A DNA stretch of 64,000 nt from Streptococcus parasanguinis (GTDB lineage: Bacteria; Bacillota; Bacilli; Lactobacillales; Streptococcaceae). Below are positions 9,091 to 21,358 of the stretch, in pieces (the first letter of the stretch is position 1; each line of letters starts with the position of its first letter). Position numbers and translations under genes: made by a program. A model generated the notes under the pieces. It did not search any database. It saw only the letters and a list, made by a program, of their open reading frames with translations, and had not been told where the DNA came from. The stretch spans positions 1-64,000 of the forward strand of contig NZ_JACLQU010000001.1 in NCBI RefSeq assembly GCF_016648855.1, read 5' to 3'.

Positions 9091-9162
9091 GTTTTTCTCT
9101 CCTCATTCTATCTTCTACCAGTATACCACAAACTATTCCGAATCTTCACGATATGGTTTTGA

Positions 9163-10392
9163 TTAGAGGCTATCATAGAGGGTTTGCATCTGCACATCGT
9201 CTGGTACGATTGCCAAATACTGATTAGCCACTTCACGCGCCTTCGTCACATCTCCAGCCTTACGCAACAAATAAACATAGGCTTCGAGGAATTCTGGGTT
9301 GTCCTTTAAGTCTTCATAGAGCTCTTGGTAGGCTGAGACGGCCTCTTCTGTTTTCTCCAAGGCAGACAAGGCACGGGCAATGTTCCATCGAGTGACAACT
9401 GTTTCGACTTCTTCATTTTGCCAAGCCAAGACTTGGTCAAAGCGTTCCTGTTCCAAATAAAGGGTGGTCAGGCGAAGAGCAATCTCTTCGAGATCATCTG
9501 CCACTTCTTTAGCCTCTAATAGATAAGCTTCTGCCTGTTCAGGCTGGTGAAGTTCATAAGAAAGCTGAGAAGCAAGAAGCTTCAATTGGGCATCAAAGGG
9601 ATTCTTCTGGATCCCTTGTTTAGCAATCTCAAGCGCTTTTTCACGGTCATTTTCAGCCTGTAAAGCCAAGGCATAACCGTACTCATATCCCTCAAAATCA
9701 GGCGACAAGGTATCAATTTGTTTGTAGTAGATCAGGGCTTTTTGGAATTCTTCTTGGTCAGACAATAAGGTCGCTAATTCGTAAGCAATCTGGTCATCAA
9801 ACTCAATCTCCAGAGCTTTCTCTAAGAAGGGAACAGCTGCTTCAAACTTACCAAGATTGGCATAGGCAAAACCAATCCGTTGATAGGTGGAAATTCCTGT
9901 TGCTTCCAAAATCTCCCGATTGTCTAACTGGGCATACTCTTGGATAGCCTCTTGGTAGCGTTCCAATTCCAGATCAATTTCAGCTAGCCCTAATTGAATG
10001 ATGGGATCATCAGACAAATGAGCAGCTTCAACTAATTTTTCACGCGCCACATCTGCTAAGCCTTCCATCTGATAGAGATCCGCCTTAACCAAGAGACTCG
10101 CCACATACCAGTTTGATTCAGGTCCAATTTCTTCTAAATAAGCAAAGGCCTCTTCTGTTTGGCCTTCCTCTGCAAGGATGGTTGCCAAACTCAGATACAC
10201 TTCTGGGTAGGTTTCTGCAATCTGTTCATAGATCTCTTTTGCCTGAGGGTAAAAACCGATACTTTCAAGATATTGACCTAAATCCAATAATTGTGCTTCA
10301 CTATCTTCTAACAAAGCCTGTTGAAATTGAACTTCTGCCTCTTCTAGCTCTTGACGATCGAGAGCTTCTACCATTTGTTGACTATGACTCAC
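9163..10392 (-). CDS. Tetratricopeptide-repeat protein
   Basis: This 409-residue soluble protein is built almost entirely of TPR-like helical pairs, for example EAAVPFLEKALEIEFDDQIA, KALIYYKQIDTLSPDFEGYE and EKALEIAKQGIQKNPFDAQL. It is acidic and has no signal peptide, membrane segment or catalytic domain, so it is probably a cytoplasmic scaffold. The start is a GTG at 10392 with AGAGGAAA about eight bases upstream; an ATG six codons later is the alternative. The first 11 bases overlap the 3' end of the AI-2E-type permease gene, so the two are likely co-transcribed and coupled. Partner unknown. Confidence 0.88.
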   Translation of the reverse strand: MSHSQQMVEALDRQELEEAEVQFQQALLEDSEAQLLDLGQYLESIGFYPQAKEIYEQIAETYPEVYLSLATILAEEGQTEEAFAYLEEIGPESNWYVASLLVKADLYQMEGLADVAREKLVEAAHLSDDPIIQLGLAEIDLELERYQEAIQEYAQLDNREILEATGISTYQRIGFAYANLGKFEAAVPFLEKALEIEFDDQIAYELATLLSDQEEFQKALIYYKQIDTLSPDFEGYEYGYALALQAENDREKALEIAKQGIQKNPFDAQLKLLASQLSYELHQPEQAEAYLLEAKEVADDLEEIALRLTTLYLEQERFDQVLAWQNEEVETVVTRWNIARALSALEKTEEAVSAYQELYEDLKDNPEFLEAYVYLLRKAGDVTKAREVANQYLAIVPDDVQMQTLYDSL

Positions 10393-11557
10393 TGTGTATT
10401 TCCTCTTCTACTTCATTGTGTTCTTCATACAAGCCACTGACGACCTTATACCATTCAAAGATAGCTCCGATCACCACCTTAGCAGATGCATAGACTGGAA
10501 TTCCAAGGAAAACTCCCCAGATTCCAAACATAGATCCTGATGTCAAGAGCACAAATAAAATGGTAATCGGATGGATATTTAACTGGCTTCCCAAAACCAA
10601 CGGTGATACAAAACGTCCTTCAATGGTCTGCTCCACTGCAAATACAATCAAGACCTTGATAAACATCTCTGGTCCAGCTACCAAGCCCAAGACTAAAGCA
10701 GGTAACATGGCTAAGAAACTACCCAAATAAGGGATCAAATTCAAGATCCCCGCAGAGATCCCAAGCGTCACCGCATAGCGCAAGCCAATGATCTTAAAGA
10801 AGATGATGAACATAATGGCGACGACAATGGCTACCGTAATTTGCCCTCGAACGTAGTTGGAGAGTTGGGTATTGACATCTGAGAGAACCTGTTCAGCCGA
10901 TTTACGAATCTTAGTCGGTAAGAAGCGAACAATGTGGCCCTTTAAATTTTTTCCATCTCGAAGAAGATAAAAGACAATAAAAGGCATGATGATCAAGGCA
11001 ACAATAACTTGCGAAGCCACTCCGATCAAGTTGCTGACCCAATTGACAGCCCGCCCAGAAATCGAACTCGCCCAAGAAGTAATGTTTGCAGACAATTCCT
11101 TGGTGATCTCATCTAATTGGGGTTTGATATCTGAGGAGACGCGATTATCTAGAAAATCATCGATAGTTGCATTGGCCTTTTCCAAATAAGTTGGCAGGTT
11201 ATGAAAGAAACTCACCACTTGTCGTTGGACGGATGGAATCACTACAGCTAGACCCCAAATTAAAAGCACTGCAATCAAGAAAAAGACTAAGGAAATCGCA
11301 AAAATCCGCTTGAGTCCTTTTCTTTCAAGAAAGTCAACAATAGGGTTAAGCAGGTAATAGAGTAAACCAGAGATAATGACAGGCAGCATGACTGCTCCTG
11401 CAAACTCAAAAATAGGAATAAAAATAAAGGTGATTTTACTCAAAACCAAAAGGTTCAAGCCCAACAGCAAGGTAACTAAAAATACGGTAATGGCCTTGTT
11501 GTCTAAAAACCATCTAAAAAACCAGGACAAACTAAACTGTTTTTCTTTATTATCCAC
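10382..11557 (-). CDS. AI-2E family (PerM/YdbI-type) membrane permease
   Basis: This polytopic membrane protein of 391 residues belongs to the AI-2 exporter superfamily. Hydrophobic segments lie near residues 18-36, 38-70, 78-100, 165-195, 225-260 and 265-370. Family signatures near the C terminus are NLIPYLGSFLAMLPALVLGL, EGRFVSPLVLGSQL and GIWGVFLGIPVYA. Members export autoinducer-2 or act as Na+/H+ antiporters, so the substrate is not settled by sequence. AGGAG lies ten bases upstream of the ATG. It is the first gene of a two-gene unit with the TPR protein, whose start overlaps its stop. Confidence 0.88.
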   Translation of the reverse strand: MDNKEKQFSLSWFFRWFLDNKAITVFLVTLLLGLNLLVLSKITFIFIPIFEFAGAVMLPVIISGLLYYLLNPIVDFLERKGLKRIFAISLVFFLIAVLLIWGLAVVIPSVQRQVVSFFHNLPTYLEKANATIDDFLDNRVSSDIKPQLDEITKELSANITSWASSISGRAVNWVSNLIGVASQVIVALIIMPFIVFYLLRDGKNLKGHIVRFLPTKIRKSAEQVLSDVNTQLSNYVRGQITVAIVVAIMFIIFFKIIGLRYAVTLGISAGILNLIPYLGSFLAMLPALVLGLVAGPEMFIKVLIVFAVEQTIEGRFVSPLVLGSQLNIHPITILFVLLTSGSMFGIWGVFLGIPVYASAKVVIGAIFEWYKVVSGLYEEHNEVEEEIHSES

Positions 11558-11668
11558 AGAGAACTCCTTTTCATTTCAATCTGTTTCTATTTTAGCATTT
11601 TTTGAGCTTGAAGTTACGAAAAAACTAGCAAAATAAGAAAGAAAGGCCCTCCCCTTTTTAACTAGCAA

Positions 11669-11697
11669 TTGCCTTCCAATAGGACCTTTGATATAAT
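11669..11697 (+). promoter_or_regulatory. Promoter of the lactonase-family gene
   Basis: TTGCCT (11669-11674), 17 bases, then TATAAT (11692-11697), followed by a short leader with GAGGTGA before the ATG at 11726. Confidence 0.8.
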
Positions 11698-11725
11698 AAA
11701 CCTAACAAATCATACGAGGTGACCT

Positions 11726-12736
11726 ATGTCTCAAACCATTTATTTCGGTACCTATACCAAAAAAGAATCCAAAGGAATTTACAAGGCACAATTTGACCCT
11801 GAAACAGGGACATTGAGCCAACTTGAACTAGTGGCAGCTGAGCCCAATCCAACCTATATCGCTTTTTCTGAAAAAGGCAACCTCTACAGTGTCGGAGCTG
11901 AAGAAGGAAAAGGAGGAATCGCAAGCTTTACAGCTGATTTTCAGCCGCTCAATCACGTTGTTGAAGAGGGAGCACCACTCTGCTATGTCTCTGTCGATGA
12001 CAAGCGTCAACTGGTCTATGGAGCCAACTATCACAAAGGCCAAGTTCTCGTATATCAGCTAGAGGCAGATGGACGTTTGTCCTTTGTCGATCAAGACACC
12101 CACCAAGGAAGTGGTCCTCATGCCAATCAAGCAAGTCCACATACCCACTATGCAGACCTTACACCAGATCAGTACCTGATCACGTGTGACCTAGGAACAG
12201 ACAGTTTGCATGTCTATGATGTCAGTGAGGAAGGAAACCTAACCCTGATCAATCAGTATCAAACAGCCCCAGGGGCAGGACCTCGTCACCTGGTCTTTCA
12301 TCCCCACTATAAGACTGCTTACCTCATCAATGAATTAAATGCTACGATCGATGTACTCTTTTATGATGGTATGGGTGAATTCGAACACTTCCAAACTGTT
12401 TCCACACTTCCATCAGACTACGATGGTCAAAAATGGGCTTCTGCGATCAAACTCTCAGCTGATGGGAAATTCCTCTATGCATCTAACCGTGCTCACAATT
12501 CCATCGCTGTCTTCAAAGTTGTGGCTGATGGTAGCCTAGAACTCATTGAAATTGTTCCAACTCAAGGGCTCAATCCACGTGATTTCACGCTTAGTCCTGA
12601 TCAAAACTATTTGATCGCAGCCCATCAAGATTCACCTAATGCCACCGTCTTCAAGCGAGATTCTGCTAGCGGAAAATTAACCCTTCTATCCCACGACTTC
12701 TATGTTCCAGAGGCTGTTTGTACGGTTTTTCATTAA
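11726..12736 (+). CDS. Lactonase family protein (6-phosphogluconolactonase-like beta-propeller)
   Basis: This 336-residue cytoplasmic protein belongs to the YbhE/Pgl seven-bladed propeller family. Repeating blade motifs are visible (YIAFSEKGNLYSV, HYADLTPDQYLITCDLG, AIKLSADGKFLYASNRAHNS, FTLSPDQNYLIAAHQDS), as is the opening FGTYTKKESKGIY. E. coli Pgl hydrolyses 6-phosphogluconolactone in the pentose phosphate pathway; many family members are untested, so the substrate is inferred. GAGGTGA precedes the ATG. It is followed by its own small gene region and is probably monocistronic. Confidence 0.87.
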   Translation: MSQTIYFGTYTKKESKGIYKAQFDPETGTLSQLELVAAEPNPTYIAFSEKGNLYSVGAEEGKGGIASFTADFQPLNHVVEEGAPLCYVSVDDKRQLVYGANYHKGQVLVYQLEADGRLSFVDQDTHQGSGPHANQASPHTHYADLTPDQYLITCDLGTDSLHVYDVSEEGNLTLINQYQTAPGAGPRHLVFHPHYKTAYLINELNATIDVLFYDGMGEFEHFQTVSTLPSDYDGQKWASAIKLSADGKFLYASNRAHNSIAVFKVVADGSLELIEIVPTQGLNPRDFTLSPDQNYLIAAHQDSPNATVFKRDSASGKLTLLSHDFYVPEAVCTVFH

Positions 12737-12831
12737 GTCGTTTTAGTTGTCAAACCTCTAAAAAAATGATTAAATAGATGAGAAAAAGGCGTGAGCCTGA
12801 CTTCACAACTTATATTTTAGGAGATCCAAGC

Positions 12832-13017
12832 ATGAATCCAATGGACTTATTTAACCAAGTAAAAGAAATGATCGAAAAGAAAGATTTCGACGCTGCAAAG
12901 AAATTTGTTGATGACAACAAAGACAACCTCGGTGACTACCTTGAACAAGCTAAAGGGCTTGTATCTGGAAATGAAATGGTCAGCGGTGCCTTGGACAAAA
13001 TCAAAGGCTTGTTCTAA
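12832..13017 (+). CDS. Conserved 61-residue hypothetical protein
   Basis: This is a small, highly charged, predicted all-helical cytoplasmic protein (MNPMDLFNQVKEMIEKKDFD..., ending ALDKIKGLF). I know it as a conserved streptococcal hypothetical of similar length, without a function. GGAGA sits eight bases before the ATG at 12832, which decides the start; the 18-codon upstream extension has no site. A promoter TTGTCA-17-TTAAAT lies at about 12749-12777, and the leader contains a small GGC/GCC hairpin. It is followed directly by a good terminator, consistent with a discrete, possibly abundant mRNA. Confidence 0.85.
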   Translation: MNPMDLFNQVKEMIEKKDFDAAKKFVDDNKDNLGDYLEQAKGLVSGNEMVSGALDKIKGLF

Positions 13018-13024
13018 TAGAACT

Positions 13025-13054
13025 ACTCCTCAACGCTTTAGTTGAGGAGTTTTT
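13025..13054 (+). terminator. Terminator of the 61-residue protein gene
   Basis: ACTCCTCAAC pairs with GTTGAGGAGT and is followed by TTTTGTTT. Confidence 0.9.
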
Positions 13055-13070
13055 GTTTATACCAATCGCA

Positions 13071-13104
13071 AAAAAGATCCTTGAGAAAACTCAAGGATCT
13101 TTTT
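13071..13104 (-). terminator. Terminator of eno
   Basis: AGATCCTTGAG and CTCAAGGATCT form a perfect 11-base stem flanked by A and T runs, so it can work in both directions. It ends enolase transcription on the minus strand. Confidence 0.9.
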
Positions 13105-13120
13105 AGTCTAGTAAACTAGA

Positions 13121-14428
<1,308 letters not shown>

Positions 14429-14464
14429 TTACTCTCCTTATTGAGTTATATTTTTTACTCCTCT

Positions 14465-14493
14465 ATCATATCGTAATTAGGCTATTTTTTCAA
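14465..14493 (-). promoter_or_regulatory. Promoter of eno
   Basis: On the minus strand TTGAAA (14488-14493), 17 bases, then TATGAT (14465-14470), with a leader of about 30 bases. Confidence 0.75.
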
Positions 14494-14621
14494 GAAAAAA
14501 CAAGGAAATCTACGAAAATTGAGAAGTTTTTAACAAGAAAACGGTTCCACTATCTTATTTTCTGCCATTTCTCCTCCTTATTTAATTTTTTAGCATTCTT
14601 CTACTCTTCTGCTACGCTTTA

Positions 14622-14630
14622 TGCTATACT
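14622..14630 (+). promoter_or_regulatory. Extended -10 six bases before the YueI-like start codon
   Basis: TGCTATACT is an extended -10 hexamer ending at 14630. The ATG is at 14637, so RNA polymerase should start at or next to the A of the start codon (leaderless mRNA). No Shine-Dalgarno is present. Confidence 0.75.
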
Positions 14631-14636
14631 AAACTT

Positions 14637-15089
14637 ATGACAGATATTAATAAAACGATTTTAGAAAAAGCTGCTGGTCCTACTCGATTCAATCCGGATG
14701 AGCAGCGTCGATTTTTGGAGACTTATGAGGAGCGGGTGATTGCTTCATGCACCTTGGAGGAGGCAAGGGACAAGATATACCTGGAGCAGTATTCGACAAT
14801 CCTCACTGATATTTCAGATCGCTTTCATCCTGTTTTGGTCAAGATTTCGCCTGCCTTGGATGAAAGCAGCCAACTTCAATATTTGAAAAAGACAAAGGAT
14901 CTTGGTCTTGTGGCAAGCATTGTTTCAGATGACTGTCGCCACTCTCCCTTTGGTCTCATCATCCATACTGATCATCCATCTGGAATTTCTCCAACCGATA
15001 TCAGCCTCCAGTATCCAAATTTGTTTGAAAAGAAAGAAGAGAGCACAGCACCTGAAAAAAAATCATTTTGGAAACGCCTCTTTGGCTAA
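14637..15089 (+). CDS. DUF1694/YueI family protein
   Basis: This 150-residue cytoplasmic protein is of the YueI family (DUF1694), found across Bacilli and of unknown function. The central part, with LVASIVSDDCRHSPFGLIIHT, resembles the L7Ae/YueI-like alpha/beta fold. The last about 20 residues are charged and end in KKSFWKRLFG, an amphipathic tail. The gene has no ribosome-binding site: an extended -10 promoter ends six bases before the ATG, so it is probably translated from a leaderless transcript. It is followed by a strong bidirectional terminator shared with the convergent glycerate kinase gene. Confidence 0.85.
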   Translation: MTDINKTILEKAAGPTRFNPDEQRRFLETYEERVIASCTLEEARDKIYLEQYSTILTDISDRFHPVLVKISPALDESSQLQYLKKTKDLGLVASIVSDDCRHSPFGLIIHTDHPSGISPTDISLQYPNLFEKKEESTAPEKKSFWKRLFG

Positions 15090-15093
15090 AGAA

Positions 15094-15135
15094 AGAACCA
15101 ATTGAAAAGGAAATTCCTTTTCAATTGGTTTTTTA
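15094..15135. terminator. Bidirectional terminator between yueI-like gene and glycerate kinase
   Basis: AACCAATTGAAAAGGAA and its complement TTCCTTTTCAATTGGTT form a 17-base stem, with TTTTTT on the plus side and a weaker T-rich tract on the minus side. Confidence 0.9.
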
Positions 15136-16248
15136 GTTTGCTTTCATTTTTAAGAGGTTACCAATATTTCGAGCACAGGAAATCAGATTTTTTTCAGCAT
15201 GAGTGAGTGCATCTGCCACCTCACAAGGACCTGGCACAATAGAGAAGGCAGCCTCAATATGATGACTTGGGAATGCTGGCAAATCGTCCGCTAAGCTACC
15301 ACAAATAGCAAGCACTGGGATCTTCTCTGGTGTTCTTTTGGCTACCCCGACAGGAGCTTTTCCAGACAGAGATTGGAGGTCCATCCTACCTTCTCCCACG
15401 ACGACCAGATCCGCTTTTTGAGCCTTACGATCGAAGTCGATTAGATCCAAACTTTTCTCAATTCCTGAGGAAATCTGACCTCCCGCAAAAGCGACCAAGC
15501 CTGCTGCCATGCCACCTCCAGCTCCGGCGCCAGCCATGGATAAAATTCGGGCATCTGCTAGCTGGTAAAAATCCTGCATAGCCTGGTCGACAGCTGGAAA
15601 CAGAAGGGGATTCAAACCCTTTTGCCCGCTAAAGATATAGGTTGCTCCTTGACTGCCACAGAGAGGATTGGTGACATCCGTTAAGACCAGGAGCTCGATG
15701 TCATGTAAAGCATTTGGAACCGCACTGGTATCTATTCTATCAACACGACCGATCGAAGCACCTACAGGACGAAGCAGATGACCTTGGTCATCATAGAAGG
15801 CTACCCCTAGTCCGGCTGCCATCCCAATCCCACCATCATTGGTCGCTGAACCACCAATCCCCACACAGATCGTTTTAACCCCTTGGTCAACCAATTGCAA
15901 AATCAGTTCACCAATTCCTCGTGTCTCTAGTTCTAGTGGATTGCGTTTTTCAGCTGGGATAGAGCCTAAGCCAACAAGAGAGGCCATCTCAAAAAATGCC
16001 ATCTCATCTTTTTGGTAGTAAGCCATTGAAACAGGCTTCCCAAATGGTCCTGTTACCTGAGTATGCTTCTTGGTTAAATTCAGAACGTCAGCGAGTGTAT
16101 CCATGGTTCCTTCGCCACCATCCCCTATGGGAAGGAGGTCAAAAGTTGCATCTGGTAGAGCCTCTTGAAATCCTTTTTTTAAGGCTTCTGCTACTTGTTT
16201 GGCGGATAAGGATTCTTTAAATGAATCCGGTGCTAGTAGGATATGCAT
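15133..16248 (-). CDS. glxK: Glycerate kinase (GlxK/GarK family)
   Basis: The enzyme phosphorylates D-glycerate (to 2- or 3-phosphoglycerate) using ATP in the cytoplasm. The 371 residues match the family. The N terminus LLAPDSFKESLSAKQVAEAL and the glycine-rich PIGDGGEGTMDTL are diagnostic. VGIGGSATNDGGIGMAAGLG (about 130-150), GAGAGGGMAAGLVAF and VVGEGRMDLQSLSGKAPVGV follow. Its start lies inside the end of serB (16-base overlap), so the two are translationally coupled. The pairing with phosphoserine phosphatase puts both around the 3-phosphoglycerate/serine node. Confidence 0.95.
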   Translation of the reverse strand: MHILLAPDSFKESLSAKQVAEALKKGFQEALPDATFDLLPIGDGGEGTMDTLADVLNLTKKHTQVTGPFGKPVSMAYYQKDEMAFFEMASLVGLGSIPAEKRNPLELETRGIGELILQLVDQGVKTICVGIGGSATNDGGIGMAAGLGVAFYDDQGHLLRPVGASIGRVDRIDTSAVPNALHDIELLVLTDVTNPLCGSQGATYIFSGQKGLNPLLFPAVDQAMQDFYQLADARILSMAGAGAGGGMAAGLVAFAGGQISSGIEKSLDLIDFDRKAQKADLVVVGEGRMDLQSLSGKAPVGVAKRTPEKIPVLAICGSLADDLPAFPSHHIEAAFSIVPGPCEVADALTHAEKNLISCARNIGNLLKMKAN

Positions 16249-16901
16249 GCTGTTTCCTTTCTATGCTGGTCTAGAATTTCAAGAACAAGGCTTAGATCCC
16301 TCGTTTCAATACGGTATGGAGCTCGTTCGGCAACGATCGGCTTTGCCATAAAGGCAATCCCGATTCCGGCTGTTTCAATCATGGGAAGATCATTGGCACC
16401 ATCTCCCATAGCAATCGTCTGACTTCGTGGAATATGATTTTCTCTCGCCCATGTCAGGAGAGAGTCTTTTTTTCTTTCAGGGGTCACAATCTCTCCGAGC
16501 ACTTTCCCTGTCAGACGGCCATCAAAAGTCTGCAAACGATTAGCACGAACCAGATCAATTCCTAAAGACCTCGCGATAGGATCGATGACTTCATGAAATC
16601 CCCCTGAAACAAGGCCAACCTTGTAACCTCTTTGATGAAGTTCCGTGATTAAAATCTTAGCTCCCGGTGTAACGTCCATCTGCTCTATAATTTTCGGAAA
16701 AATAGAGGCCTCTAATCCCTTCAATAAAGCGACACGCGCCTCTAAAGATGCTGAAAAATCCAGCTCGCCATTCATTGCTTGTGCCGTGATCTCTGCTACT
16801 TTTTGTCCCACGCCAGCTTCTTGAGCTAGTAAATCAATTCCTTCTTGTTGGATCAAAGTTCCATCTACATCCATAACGAGGAGACCTGTTACTTCTTTCA
16901 T
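16233..16901 (-). CDS. serB: Phosphoserine phosphatase SerB-like HAD phosphatase
   Basis: It is a cytoplasmic HAD phosphatase of 222 residues in the SerB family, which catalyses the last step of serine synthesis. Motif I is VMDVDGTLI (residues 9-17), motif II LVSGGFHEVIDPIA (about 105-118), and motif III AMGDGANDLPMIETAGIGIA (about 168-187). The C1 cap segment between motifs I and II fits SerB. AGAAGGGAA lies about five bases upstream of the ATG. It is the upstream member of a serB-glxK pair that overlap by 16 bases. A terminator separates it from ezrA. Confidence 0.92.
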   Translation of the reverse strand: MKEVTGLLVMDVDGTLIQQEGIDLLAQEAGVGQKVAEITAQAMNGELDFSASLEARVALLKGLEASIFPKIIEQMDVTPGAKILITELHQRGYKVGLVSGGFHEVIDPIARSLGIDLVRANRLQTFDGRLTGKVLGEIVTPERKKDSLLTWARENHIPRSQTIAMGDGANDLPMIETAGIGIAFMAKPIVAERAPYRIETRDLSLVLEILDQHRKETACISY

Positions 16902-16978
16902 CGCTTTCCCTTCTTATTTCTCCCTTACTATACAAAAATAGGGTTTAAATTTCAAGTTTCAATGATCATTTGAAGATA

Positions 16979-17010
16979 AAAAAAACGACCTCCTAAAAAG
17001 TCGTTTTTTT
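16979..17010 (-). terminator. Terminator of ezrA
   Basis: On the minus strand AACGAC and GTCGTT close a short stem followed by TTTTTTTT. It lies just after the ezrA stop codon. Confidence 0.75.
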
Positions 17011-17014
17011 GTTA

Positions 17015-18739
17015 TTAGAAGCGAATTTGCTCCCGAGTTTTTTCATACGAAGTAACAAAGCGATCTGTCACTCCAGCTTCTACCATCTCCAAAGCATCTG
17101 AGATGACCTTAAAGGAAGCTGCATAGTCATATTCTCTTTCGAAAATATAAAGGGATTCATCAAAAGCTGCTTGCACATGATCATCAAATGAACGGTAACG
17201 GTTTGAGTATTGCAACAACTGCTCTGTTAAAGTAGCATTTTGTACAATTCGATAAGTCGCTTCTTCCAATTCATTCATATCATTGGTCAAAATATCTAAC
17301 AAACGATTGGTTGATTCGATGTTGATTTTATCCCCTTCCAACTCATCCATCAAAGCCTCTGTATTGTTGCTTGCTGTGAAGAATAATTCCAAGAATTCTT
17401 GAGGGATTCCTGGCAAGTTTCGCTTGTCCATATAGCGTTTAATGGCATGCAAACGGTTAGCATAGATGTTAACTTTTTGGCGAGCATTGGCATCGTCTTT
17501 TTCAACTTTTGAAAGGGAATCACTCAAGCCGATTTGCTCATCTTCGATTTCTTTCAAGCGAGCCTCGATGGCTTCTAATTCTTCTTCTACGATAGAATAG
17601 GCCTTTTGTGTTTCAGATGAATCTTTCAAGGCATCTTCTACCACATTTTCTTGTGAAGATAGCTCAGCTTCCAACTCTTTTAACTGTTGGCTGAAAGCTT
17701 CATTCAAGACGAATGTTTTACCAAGGCGTTCCACTTCTGCTGCAAGGTTGCTATTGTTATCTTTTGCGTGTTTCAAATAGCCAGGCAGTTGTTTCACTAA
17801 CTTCTTCACGACTTTTTGTGATTCGATTTCACGAGTAAAGATGTGATACAATGCATCGATTTCCTCTTGAATTTGCTCATTCTCGTAAATAGCATTGTCC
17901 AATTCAAGCGCGGATACATTTGCCATATTGTTCTTCAAGGAAGCATGCAACTGTTGGAAACGAGATTCAATATCTGTTTCAGTGAAGTGGTAGCCAGATT
18001 CCAAAAGCTTTCGGTAGCCACTTTCCAAATCCTCTAATTGGTCTGGAAGTTTTGACTGAAGATCGGTGACAATTTCTGGCACTCGCTCAACAATTTGTTT
18101 TAAGGCCACAATATGATTCTCAGCGGTATCAAGGATTTCAGCTGCTTCAACAGGGTCACCTGAAGAATTCAAGGTGACAAATTGTGAAAACTCAGATTGA
18201 ATATTTCCAATTTGCTTTTCAATTTCAGGAAGCGCACTGCCATAACGATCTGGATCTGAAGTGACTTCTTTTTGAAGTTCTTCAAACATATCTAAGGCAT
18301 GAACCACGCGTCCGCTATTTTTTTGTTCTTGCTCTTCAAGATCTGAAAGGGCTTGGCGAATCGCCTTGATATCTTCGTCGATCAACTGGATCTGACTTTC
18401 GATATTGTCAATAGCTTGTTTAGCCTTCATGAAACGGAAAGAATTATTGTAGCCTTCCGCCTCAAACAGATTGTTTTCAATATCAGCAAATGAATTTAAG
18501 GATAAATCTACCCATTTTTGATTCCATTCACGAAATGCAACTTGACTTTGACCAATCAAATGCATGTTTTTTACGGCCTCAACTTCATCGTTGACCGGAA
18601 GGTTATATAACTTTTCTTTTCGTTCTTCCAGTGCTGCCAGTAAGGCCTCGTTTCGTTTTCTCAAAATGACTGCAACCACATATCCTACAATCAAGATAAG
18701 GGCGACAATAAAGATGAGAACAATTAGTCCACTAGACAT
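17015..18739 (-). CDS. ezrA: Septation ring formation regulator EzrA
   Basis: EzrA is a membrane-anchored spectrin-like protein that binds FtsZ and coordinates division and septal wall synthesis in Firmicutes. The 574 residues match. An N-terminal transmembrane segment (about 4-26, IVLIFIVALILIVGYVVAV) is followed by a long all-helical cytoplasmic region with coiled-coil heptads throughout. The C terminus keeps the conserved NRYRSFDDHVQAAFDESL patch. AGGAG lies seven bases before the ATG. It is downstream of gyrB, as in other streptococci. Confidence 0.97.
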   Translation of the reverse strand: MSSGLIVLIFIVALILIVGYVVAVILRKRNEALLAALEERKEKLYNLPVNDEVEAVKNMHLIGQSQVAFREWNQKWVDLSLNSFADIENNLFEAEGYNNSFRFMKAKQAIDNIESQIQLIDEDIKAIRQALSDLEEQEQKNSGRVVHALDMFEELQKEVTSDPDRYGSALPEIEKQIGNIQSEFSQFVTLNSSGDPVEAAEILDTAENHIVALKQIVERVPEIVTDLQSKLPDQLEDLESGYRKLLESGYHFTETDIESRFQQLHASLKNNMANVSALELDNAIYENEQIQEEIDALYHIFTREIESQKVVKKLVKQLPGYLKHAKDNNSNLAAEVERLGKTFVLNEAFSQQLKELEAELSSQENVVEDALKDSSETQKAYSIVEEELEAIEARLKEIEDEQIGLSDSLSKVEKDDANARQKVNIYANRLHAIKRYMDKRNLPGIPQEFLELFFTASNNTEALMDELEGDKINIESTNRLLDILTNDMNELEEATYRIVQNATLTEQLLQYSNRYRSFDDHVQAAFDESLYIFEREYDYAASFKVISDALEMVEAGVTDRFVTSYEKTREQIRF

Positions 18740-18825
18740 ATAAAAACTCCTTCATCGTATTACTTGAACGTAATCCTAGTAATTATACCATAAAATATCC
18801 ATTAATGGGAAGCGTTCGTTGAATT

Positions 18826-20787
<1,962 letters not shown>

Positions 20788-21351
20788 CTATTCAAATATA
20801 AACTGGTGTAAGTGGGGCATGGTGTCAAATAAATAGGTTGAAAGCCCTGCAGCCTTCCCAGCTTCAATATCGATCGGACGATCTCCGATGACCAGACCGT
20901 CTTGAATGCCATATTTTTCCTTCAAAAAAAGCATAGAGGCTGGGTCTGGTTTTCGAGGAAAGCCCTCGTCTGCTGTTACAATCTCCGTAAAGTAGGGTGC
21001 AATGCCTGTCTGTTCAATAAGGGTCAAAACTTGGCGATCCCGATGAGATACCAAAAAATGGCGTCCTCCATGTGCTTGGATCTCTTCTAGTAACTCTTTT
21101 GCTCCCTCAAATAAGACCGGCTCTTGCAAGCCCAAGGCTTCTTTTTTCTTGTATTCCGTACGAAAATTGGAAATATGAGGGGCAAAGGTTTGAATTGCAT
21201 CCTGTGTTGAGATTTTTAATGCTGCATAAACAGAATCATGATCGGCTTGGATGTGAAAGTCCTTCAATGTCGCTACAAAGGCATTTGTGGACGTTTCGTA
21301 ATTATCCAATAGCGTCCCACCAAGATCCCATATAAAATCATGATAATTCAT
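20788..21351 (-). CDS. HAD-IA family hydrolase upstream of gyrB
   Basis: This is a 187-residue cytoplasmic HAD hydrolase. Motif I reads IWDLGGTLLDN: the nucleophile Asp is kept, but the second Asp of DxD, normally the acid/base, is Gly. Motif II is FLVSHRDRQVL, the lysine is in GFPRKPDPASM, and motif III is LVIGDRPIDIEAGKAAGLST. As I recall it, the Gly also occurs in the pneumococcal homologue next to gyrB, so it may not be a sequencing error. The ATG at 21351 has no ribosome site; an extended -10 ends seven bases upstream, predicting a leaderless mRNA. The longer ORF (start 21378) would begin upstream of this promoter and is rejected. Substrate unknown. Confidence 0.88.
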   Translation of the reverse strand: MNYHDFIWDLGGTLLDNYETSTNAFVATLKDFHIQADHDSVYAALKISTQDAIQTFAPHISNFRTEYKKKEALGLQEPVLFEGAKELLEEIQAHGGRHFLVSHRDRQVLTLIEQTGIAPYFTEIVTADEGFPRKPDPASMLFLKEKYGIQDGLVIGDRPIDIEAGKAAGLSTYLFDTMPHLHQFIFE

Positions 21352-21358
21352 AGTCAAT

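Noticed and set aside
9091-9162. A redox (Rex) operator before budA
   Set aside because: I found no TTGTGA/TCACAA palindrome in the gap.
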